11,453 nt of DNA, taken from the NCBI GenBank assembly GCA_019662005.1, contig JAIFWG010000024.1, forward strand, positions 1 to 11,453, given 5' to 3'. This stretch comes from Candidatus Parcubacteria bacterium. Its GTDB lineage: Bacteria; Patescibacteriota; Minisyncoccia; 2-02-FULL-40-12; GWA2-44-9. Below, one piece after another: positions 7,278 through 11,453 of the stretch (positions are counted from its first letter, which is position 1; every line of letters starts with the position of its first letter). The translations under genes and the position numbers were made by a program. Under the pieces are notes generated by a model. The model saw nothing but the letters and a program-made list of their open reading frames with translations. It was not told the DNA's origin and searched no databases.

Positions 7278-7886
7278 TTACTGGATAAGAGTTCCAATCA
7301 CAACCAAGCGCTGTTTGCTGGAGAAAAGAGGAAAACAAGTCACAAGCGTTACTTCGGCCCCAGAAGATTGCTCTAAAATATAAATATCTTTCGGATTAAC
7401 GATTTTTATCTCTGAAACACGATAATGATATTCTTTACCGCGCCAAGTAATATAGAATTCATCATTCATAGACGCTTTGTCTAAGTTATAAAGCGTATTA
7501 GTTACCGGCGGCAAATAGCGAAAGCGGTGTCCAAAGATTATTGTGTTGCCTCCCTTGTCAGGAGTTGAGCCGTTGGGCCAGAGCCATCCCCCGCGCCATA
7601 GGGCACGCTCGCTTGAGCTTTCAATAATAGCCATATTAATATTGGCTCCAGGAATAACCAAGCGGTTTTTAACATTATTAGCATTTGGGTCAAGAGTTGG
7701 AGTAGGTGAAACTAAAGGAGTTGCCGAAGCAGGTTTGGCATTTGTCTGCTCAAACTTCTGAATAAAACTTTCTTCCCGAGCAAACCCTATTGATAGAAAT
7801 GGAATCATAAAACCCAAAAATCCTACTAAGATAAGAAGGATACCAATTTTGAAATAATTTTTTTGGTCAGGATTAATTTGAAACAT
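7278..7886 (-). CDS. Sortase (class D/E-like cysteine transpeptidase)
   Basis: A 202-aa protein. A membrane anchor (about residues 12-35) is followed by a short Pro/Thr/Ser linker (PLVSPTPTLDPN) and the sortase beta-barrel from about residue 74. Catalytic residues are all visible: His120 in NTIIFGHRF, Cys184 in TLVTCFP, and Arg193 in KQRLVVIG. The LxTC and RLVV motifs and the overall length fit sortases. The subclass is uncertain; the residues around the cysteine look closest to class D or E. The enzyme would sit on the outer face of the membrane, cut a C-terminal LPxT-type signal and join the substrate to an amine acceptor. The gene directly upstream on the same strand encodes a protein with LPATD, a helix and a basic tail, the obvious substrate candidate. 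The enzyme is intact, with no missing key residue. Confidence 0.92.
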   Translation of the reverse strand: MFQINPDQKNYFKIGILLILVGFLGFMIPFLSIGFAREESFIQKFEQTNAKPASATPLVSPTPTLDPNANNVKNRLVIPGANINMAIIESSSERALWRGGWLWPNGSTPDKGGNTIIFGHRFRYLPPVTNTLYNLDKASMNDEFYITWRGKEYHYRVSEIKIVNPKDIYILEQSSGAEVTLVTCFPLFSSKQRLVVIGTLIQ

Positions 7887-7889
7887 ATC

Positions 7890-7895
7890 ATTATA
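7890..7895 (-). promoter_or_regulatory. Possible -10 box upstream of the sortase gene
   Basis: A perfect TATAAT reads on the minus strand at 7895-7890, partly inside the base of the terminator hairpin. It is only 4 nt from the ATG at 7886, too close for the leaderless spacing seen at the neighbouring genes, so either another -10 is used or the true start differs. No Shine-Dalgarno sequence is seen. Confidence 0.3.
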
Positions 7896-7927
7896 ACTAA
7901 AAGGGCCGTTGCGGCCCTTTTAGTTAT
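7893..7927. terminator. Rho-independent terminator between the sortase-substrate and sortase genes
   Basis: A perfect 16-bp inverted repeat (7893-7908 with 7912-7927) with a TTG loop. The core GGGCCG/CGGCCC is flanked by AACTAAAA and TTTTAGTT arms that give a T-run in both directions. It lies 10 nt past the stop of the upstream minus-strand gene and would limit, though not exclude, read-through into the sortase gene. Confidence 0.85.
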
Positions 7928-7936
7928 TTTCCAATT

Positions 7937-8362
7937 TTAGCTTATGCGTTCGAGAACTACTTTTGGAAGTTTTCGGCTGCCGATAAGGGTCATAAACAAT
8001 CCAGTCATCATCATTGCACTAAAGAATGAGAGCAACATTCGATCTAACATTGAGATATCGGTTGCTGGCAACTCTTCAGTACTTGCTCCAGCTACAACTG
8101 GTGTTGGGCTTGGAGTAGACGAAGGAGTTGGAGTTACAGTTGGTGGAGTAAATCCGGCGTTACCTCCCCCTCCAGCGCTACTAGTTACAAACGGTGTTGG
8201 TGCCGGTGTGGGGTCAGGTGTTACTGAAGGAGTTGGAGTTGGAGTTGGAGTTGGAGTTGGAGTTGGAGTTGGAGTTGGAGTTGGAGTTGGAGTTGGAGTT
8301 GGAGTTGGAGTTGGAGTTGGTACCGTCTCCATCGCAAGCCCCGCCATGCCAAATGTCCTCAT
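7937..8362 (-). CDS. 3' part of the frameshifted sortase substrate: Pro-Thr stalk, LPATD sorting signal, anchor helix
   Basis: This frame encodes about 15 Thr-Pro pairs from the hexamer array, a further Pro/Thr/Ser/Gly-rich stalk, then EELPATD at 8057-8071. A hydrophobic helix (MLLSFFSAMMMTGLFMTLIG) and a basic tail (SRKLPKVVLERIS) follow. That order, LPxT-type motif, helix and positive residues, is the cell-wall sorting signal recognised by sortases, and an intact sortase gene follows 50 nt downstream. The apparent ATG at 8362 lies inside the coding sequence of the upstream fragment (8214-8702) and has no signal peptide, so it is almost certainly not a real start. I read this as the C-terminal half of one ~255-residue protein beginning at 8702, reached through a +1 shift between about 8229 and 8362. 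Confidence 0.78.
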   Translation of the reverse strand: MRTFGMAGLAMETVPTPTPTPTPTPTPTPTPTPTPTPTPTPTPTPSVTPDPTPAPTPFVTSSAGGGGNAGFTPPTVTPTPSSTPSPTPVVAGASTEELPATDISMLDRMLLSFFSAMMMTGLFMTLIGSRKLPKVVLERIS

Positions 8363-8702
8363 TTACGGCATTCCAATTGAGACCCGGGTAAGATTCTATA
8401 GGACTATTATTATTCTTTTGATAGTGAAAAGGCGGAATAATATCAGTAGCATGACTGGCATGTCCTCCATTATTGGTTACGGAGCTGGTATTCACGCCAC
8501 CAGAAGAATGATAGTCGGTTCCGTCACCACTTTCATCGTGACAGAGAATTATTTTATCAACTGGATCATTGCCATAAGGTCCGCCATGATTAGCGCTTAC
8601 TCCAAATGGGGTTGTCTGCAATGCCATCGACAAGGCAAATACCATTATGAAAAAACCAACTGCTATCTTTGATCGTCCGACTGTTCTGATTGTGCTAGCC
8701 AT
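8214..8702 (-). CDS. 5' part of the frameshifted sortase substrate: signal peptide and Cys/His-containing domain
   Basis: This frame starts at ATG 8702 with a signal peptide (about residues 1-37; hydrophobic AVGFFIMVFALSMAL, cleavage near VSA-NH). A ~90-residue domain follows with KIILCHDESGD (C54, H55), GGHASHATDIIPPFHYQ (80-95), YPGLNW and EDIWHGGACDG (C123). The LCH...DIIPPF...W...GC pattern recurs, from memory, in exported Patescibacteria and actinobacterial proteins just ahead of Pro-Thr linkers; C54 and C123 may form a disulfide. Function is unknown. In this frame the hexamer array reads Asn-Ser pairs and ends soon after (SFSNT) with no anchor. The other frame reads Thr-Pro and leads to a proper sorting signal, so the intact protein most likely joins the two. 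No Shine-Dalgarno sequence precedes the ATG; a weak -10 (TAATTT, 8715-8710) has near-leaderless spacing. Confidence 0.8.
   Translation of the reverse strand: MASTIRTVGRSKIAVGFFIMVFALSMALQTTPFGVSANHGGPYGNDPVDKIILCHDESGDGTDYHSSGGVNTSSVTNNGGHASHATDIIPPFHYQKNNNSPIESYPGLNWNAVNEDIWHGGACDGDGTNSNSNSNSNSNSNSNSNSNSNSNSNSNSNSFSNT
8229..8318. repeat. Fifteen perfect tandem copies of the hexamer GGAGTT (AACTCC on the coding strand)
   Basis: Counting units from 8229 to 8318 gives fifteen uninterrupted hexamers, 90 bp. On the coding (minus) strand the three frames read Asn-Ser, Thr-Pro and Leu-Gln; the plus frames read Gly-Val, Glu-Leu and Ser-Trp. No frame contains a stop, so all six stay open through the array. 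Degenerate GGTGTTGG-type units continue the Pro-Thr coding to about 8100. Confidence 0.97.
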
Positions 8703-8933
8703 TTTTATAAAATTACGAATCTTGGTGCCATAGCTCCAAAACCCATGTTAATAGCAAATTAATGTTGAGAATATAAGGAATAACTACGGTGAATGTAAAG
8801 ATATTCCGCAATCTCTGATTGCTCCATAAAATACCACATTTACCAAAAAAGATCAATAGCTGGGCCACAGAGGGCTCAAACCATGGACTTTCGCTGTAAG
8901 TAAGAGTAGAATAATTCAGCCTTTCGTTCTTTC
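8703..8933. other. Divergent intergenic region, no gene found
   Basis: About 300 bp separate the divergent starts at 8702 and 9008. I find no ORF of coding character and no tRNA. Visible elements are a weak hairpin (GGAATA 8777-8782 with TATTCC 8802-8807) and a comparatively GC-rich island at about 8857-8900 containing GCTGGGCCACAGAGGGCTC and the palindrome CCATGG. There is also a 9-base direct repeat ACGGTGAAT at 8786 and 8992. Nothing matches a riboswitch I can name. Confidence 0.5.
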
Positions 8934-8942
8934 TATTATAAA
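8934..8942 (+). promoter_or_regulatory. Candidate -10 region of the SpaA-domain giant gene
   Basis: TATTATAAA offers two overlapping -10 choices, TATTAT at 8934 and TATAAA at 8937. TTCAGC at 8915-8920 is a poor -35 at 16 bp. Transcription from about 8949 would give a leader of roughly 59 nt holding the ribosome-site hairpin, in contrast to the leaderless genes nearby. Confidence 0.4.
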
Positions 8943-8975
8943 TTAACCAGTTTTAATTAATTAAATTCTCCCAAG

Positions 8976-8991
8976 CCTCCTAACAAGGAGG
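8976..8991 (+). promoter_or_regulatory. Shine-Dalgarno sequence held in a perfect hairpin
   Basis: CCTCCT (8976-8981), loop AACA, AGGAGG (8986-8991): a six-pair perfect stem hides the consensus AAGGAGG at 8985-8991. The Shine-Dalgarno ends 9 nt before the ATG at 9001 and 16 nt before the ATG at 9008. This is the only strong Shine-Dalgarno found upstream of a gene in the window. Confidence 0.6.
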
Positions 8992-9000
8992 ACGGTGAAT

Positions 9001-9015
9001 ATGTATTATGTTTAA
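9001..9015 (+). other. Possible four-codon leader ORF (Met-Tyr-Tyr-Val-stop) overlapping the giant gene start
   Basis: ATG at 9001 stands at normal distance (9 nt) from AAGGAGG and reads Met-Tyr-Tyr-Val before TAA at 9013-9015. The giant gene's ATG at 9008 lies inside it in another frame. Ribosomes could load here, terminate and restart a few bases back. It may also be a chance reading frame. Confidence 0.25.
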
Positions 9016-11453
9016 AAACCGAATAGTAGCCACATTGGCTATCGCAGTCATGTTTAGCAGCTTAGTCTCAGTAATTTCTGTTCGTGCCGAAGAAGAAGCA
9101 ACTTCTTCTGATGTGGTCGTTTCAGAGCCGGTTAGTTCTCCGGCCATAGACAGGGTCGTTGAACCAGTCGTTCAGGACACAGAAGAACCTACTCCGGTCG
9201 TTGAACCAGTCTCTGAATTTTCTTCTGAAACAGTTTCAGAGACAACCTCAGTCTCTTCGCCTCTTTTAACAACAGATAAGGATGACTATTATCCAGAAGA
9301 AAACGTCTCACTTTTTGGTTCTCTATTTGAATCATTAAAAACATATTCGGTCAGAATTTTTGGCAACTCATATGGAGACGAAATAGCCCACGAATCAGAA
9401 GCCCAAGTTACCACTGATTCAAATGGCTCGTTTATATATAATTTTGTTTTAGAGAATGTTTTTGTCCCTCTCTATAACGTTGTGGTAAACACTTTAGATG
9501 GTGAAGAGGTTGCAATGACTACATTCAAAGACGCCTCTGGCGCATCTATTGATATGTACACCCAGTGCTCCAACGATGATGGTGATGGCTACACTGGTGC
9601 AGACATCGGCTGTCATTGGACATCTGGTAATTTAAATTCCAGTAATTCAACCTATCACGAAGATGATTCCAGTGTTCAAAGACTGGCTATTGATAACCTT
9701 ACTCCAGGAATTCATACCGTAATCGTAAAATACAGCACCACAAAAGGCGGCAAGCATTCTTATGATTTCATGACCGATGATAACTTCTCGGAACTTGCTC
9801 CAAACGCTTTAACCAGCGCTGACTTATGTGACCCAGCTATTACAAACCTTGCCAGCTGTGCCTCATTGACCCCTGTGTTGTCAGGATTGATTCCTACTGA
9901 TCCAAATGCAGCAGGTCACGATGTGGCTCGAGCTAATCGACATTTCAAAATTAGAAACGGAACCTGGGTTGGCAGCGGAATCTCGTCTGGTCCTACTCTA
10001 GTTTCAGGCACCTATGCTGGAGACAGCGATACAGCTCTTACCTTACAGTTTAATGTCCCAAACTTATGTGCCGATAAGCACTCAGGAAAATGCGAAGTCT
10101 TAATTACCTGGGGCGCACATGTTTCAACCCAAGCTGATTGGGGCGCAGGAAATTCGGCAGTAAATATCAGTGGTTCTCCTTACCACGTCCAAATTGCAGA
10201 CGTTGATGGAGATGCTGTTACCGGTGGTGGCCGAGATAATCAGATGGCAGCCAGTGCAATTATTCAGACTGGTACAATCGTTATTCACAAAAATACAGTA
10301 CCTGATGCTGCGCAAGACTTTGGATTCACCACAACAGGCTTAACTCCTACTACCTTCAATCTTGATGACGATGCTGATCCAACACTTTCTAACACTCAAA
10401 CATTTACAGGAGTAAATGCTGGAACTTATTCTGTCACAGAAAATGCTAATGCAGCCTATGCAGTCACCATTTCATGTACAGATCCTTCTGGAGGCACTTC
10501 AACAAACAACGCAAGTCGAGTTGCTAATATTAATTTAGCCGCCGGAGAAACAGTTGATTGTACCTACACCAACACTCTCCAACAGGGACATCTCACCTTA
10601 GTTAAAACAGTTACAAATGATAACGGCGGTGCGGCATTTCCTCTTGACTGGACTTTATCTGCAACTGGCCCAACTCCAATTTCTGGAGTAACTGGCAATG
10701 CAGCTATTACTAATGCAGCTGTTAATGCTGGAACTTATACTCTGGCTGAAAGCACCGGACCTACTGGTTACACTGCAGGATCTTGGTCTTGCGATGCTGG
10801 AACTTTGACCGTAAATTCTTTGGTACTAGCTGCGGGACAAAATGCAACATGCACAATTAATAACGATGACAACGCACCTCACCTTACTTTAGTGAAACAA
10901 GTCGTAGGTGCAGCTTTGCCTTCAAGCTGGACTCTTTCTGCAACTGGCCCAATTTCAATTTCTGGAGCAACCAGCAGTAGCGCTGTTACAAACGCAGGAG
11001 TAAACGTTGGAACATATGCACTTTCTGAAACAGGACCATCGGGATATACGGCTAGCGCTTGGTCTTGTGTTGGCGGTACCCAGAACAGCTCAAATATTAC
11101 TCTTGGTTTGGGACAGTCAGCGACTTGCACAATCACAAACACGGAACTTGGTCATATTGTTATAGTAAAAGATGCTCAAAATAACGATGCTCAAGATTTT
11201 ACCTTCCATAACAACTTTGGCAATTCAAACCCGGCAACATTTTTGTTGGATGATGATGGTGTAAGTGGAAGCGCTACTCCAAATACAATGTCGTTTAATG
11301 TGGTTCCTGGAGCTTACTTAGTCTCAGAAGACGCTGTAGCAGGTTGGCAGCAAGAGAGCGCAACTTGCGATCAAGGCGAAACTGTCGGCAGTATTGATGT
11401 CGCTGCTGGAGAAACCGTTACTTGCACATTCGTTAATGAAAAATATGCAAGAA
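9008..11453 (+). CDS. Giant secreted protein with Ig-like and SpaA/Cna-B-like domains (3' end outside window)
   Basis: The frame is open from ATG 9008 to the edge (815 codons). An in-frame TGA at 8996 and no ATG or GTG between support this start. Residues 1-27 are a signal peptide (MFKNRIVATLAIAVMFSSLV, cleavage near VRA-EE). Next come an acidic Ser/Thr/Pro/Val linker (to about 100), an Ig-like beta domain opening with TTDKDDYYPEENVSLFG (about 100-180), and a larger Cys-containing domain (QCSNDDGDGYTGADIGCHW, then KYSTTKGGKHSYDF) to about 415. Four SpaA/prealbumin-like domains follow at 421-524, 527-620, 625-714 and 715-812. Each begins with an (I/L)xxxK strand, has an xxE strand in the middle and ends CxxxN, the Lys/Glu/Asn set that forms isopeptide bonds in pilins. 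The protein is exported; a rigid surface stalk or adhesin is inferred. Any anchor would lie beyond the window. Confidence 0.9.
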   Translation, partial: MFKNRIVATLAIAVMFSSLVSVISVRAEEEATSSDVVVSEPVSSPAIDRVVEPVVQDTEEPTPVVEPVSEFSSETVSETTSVSSPLLTTDKDDYYPEENVSLFGSLFESLKTYSVRIFGNSYGDEIAHESEAQVTTDSNGSFIYNFVLENVFVPLYNVVVNTLDGEEVAMTTFKDASGASIDMYTQCSNDDGDGYTGADIGCHWTSGNLNSSNSTYHEDDSSVQRLAIDNLTPGIHTVIVKYSTTKGGKHSYDFMTDDNFSELAPNALTSADLCDPAITNLASCASLTPVLSGLIPTDPNAAGHDVARANRHFKIRNGTWVGSGISSGPTLVSGTYAGDSDTALTLQFNVPNLCADKHSGKCEVLITWGAHVSTQADWGAGNSAVNISGSPYHVQIADVDGDAVTGGGRDNQMAASAIIQTGTIVIHKNTVPDAAQDFGFTTTGLTPTTFNLDDDADPTLSNTQTFTGVNAGTYSVTENANAAYAVTISCTDPSGGTSTNNASRVANINLAAGETVDCTYTNTLQQGHLTLVKTVTNDNGGAAFPLDWTLSATGPTPISGVTGNAAITNAAVNAGTYTLAESTGPTGYTAGSWSCDAGTLTVNSLVLAAGQNATCTINNDDNAPHLTLVKQVVGAALPSSWTLSATGPISISGATSSSAVTNAGVNVGTYALSETGPSGYTASAWSCVGGTQNSSNITLGLGQSATCTITNTELGHIVIVKDAQNNDAQDFTFHNNFGNSNPATFLLDDDGVSGSATPNTMSFNVVPGAYLVSEDAVAGWQQESATCDQGETVGSIDVAAGETVTCTFVNEKYAR
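10586..11149 (+). repeat. Duplicated SpaA-like domains 2 and 3 within the giant gene
   Basis: Domains 2 (10586-10876) and 3 (10877-11149) share WTLSATGP, NAGTY/NVGTY, L(A/S)E and GYTA-x-x-WSC at matching spacing. At the DNA level a 16-base identity (TCTGCAACTGGCCCAA, 10658 and 10937) is offset by 279 bp, 93 codons. Domains 1 and 4 are more distant but similar to each other (FxLDDD). Confidence 0.8.

Noticed and set aside
8229..8318. CRISPR-like array
   Set aside because: The units are contiguous hexamers without spacers and encode a Pro-Thr type stalk.
8229..8318. Phase variation by hexamer number
   Set aside because: Six is a multiple of three, so unit gain or loss cannot change frame; only single-base indels could.
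8194..8391. Plus-strand frame with a Glu-Leu run
   Set aside because: Same cause: the stop-free hexamer in another frame, with no start context or domain.
7944..8672. Plus-strand frame with a long Gly-Val run
   Set aside because: It is an antisense reading of the hexamer array and sortase-substrate gene; the array is open in all six frames, so length there is not evidence of coding.
8868..8890. tRNA T-arm-like GGGCTCAAACC
   Set aside because: The flanking five-base arms do not pair and no acceptor or anticodon stem can be built on either strand.
8860..8900. c-di-GMP-I (GEMM) riboswitch, from the CACAGAGGGCTCAAACCAT stretch
   Set aside because: It resembles CACAGGGCAAACCA of that class only superficially; the second conserved GACGCAAAGCC half is absent.
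8786..9000. 9-base direct repeat ACGGTGAAT as an operator pair or attachment site
   Set aside because: A single 9-mer match in about 300 bp is not unlikely by chance and there is no integrase or further symmetry.
10124..11142. Minus-strand frames opposite the SpaA-domain gene
   Set aside because: They lie opposite clearly coding plus-strand sequence with conserved domain residues, and have no plausible product.

Overview
The window looks like a chromosome fragment of a Patescibacteria / Candidate Phyla Radiation bacterium (Parcubacteria-like), probably from a metagenome assembly. This is inferred from the style of the proteins: long secreted beta-repeat proteins, Pro-Thr linkers, a C-terminal domain of phage tail-fibre type on an exported protein, SpaA-like domain strings and CAP/sortase genes. 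The DNA is AT-rich, and most genes lack a Shine-Dalgarno sequence. TAA and TAG are the stops I could confirm, and nothing suggests TGA recoding. No rRNA, tRNA, transposase or CRISPR array was found.

Layout: (1) 1-3688, minus strand: the 5' three-and-a-half kilobases of a secreted giant beta-repeat protein that runs off the left edge. It has a signal peptide, a Lys/Pro and helical stalk, duplicated Ser/Thr/Ala-rich beta repeats and a tail-fibre-like domain. (2) 3904-4576, minus: a 62-aa coiled-coil-type protein and a 120-aa orphan, each followed by its own hairpin terminator. (3) 4741-6396, plus: a six-helix ferric-reductase-like membrane protein, then a membrane-anchored beta-lactamase-fold serine hydrolase. 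(4) 6435-8702, minus: a membrane-tethered CAP-domain protein, a sortase, and a sortase substrate split by a +1 frameshift next to fifteen perfect hexamers. (5) 8703-9007: a divergent intergenic region. (6) 9008-11453, plus: the N-terminal 815 residues of a second giant secreted protein. It ends in a string of SpaA/Cna-B-like domains, each with a visible Lys/Glu/Asn isopeptide triad plus a cysteine pair, and runs off the right edge.

Taken together this is a cell-envelope locus: two very large exported proteins, a sortase with an adjacent LPATD-anchored substrate, and envelope-active enzymes (CAP, serine hydrolase). The simplest reading is a surface-display or attachment module of a small-genome, probably host-associated bacterium; that role is inference. 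Expression signals are unusual. Two genes have a -10 box exactly seven bases before the start codon and a third has one eight bases before it, suggesting leaderless mRNAs. The giant gene at 9008 instead has a perfect AAGGAGG held in a hairpin and placed to serve a four-codon overlapping ORF.
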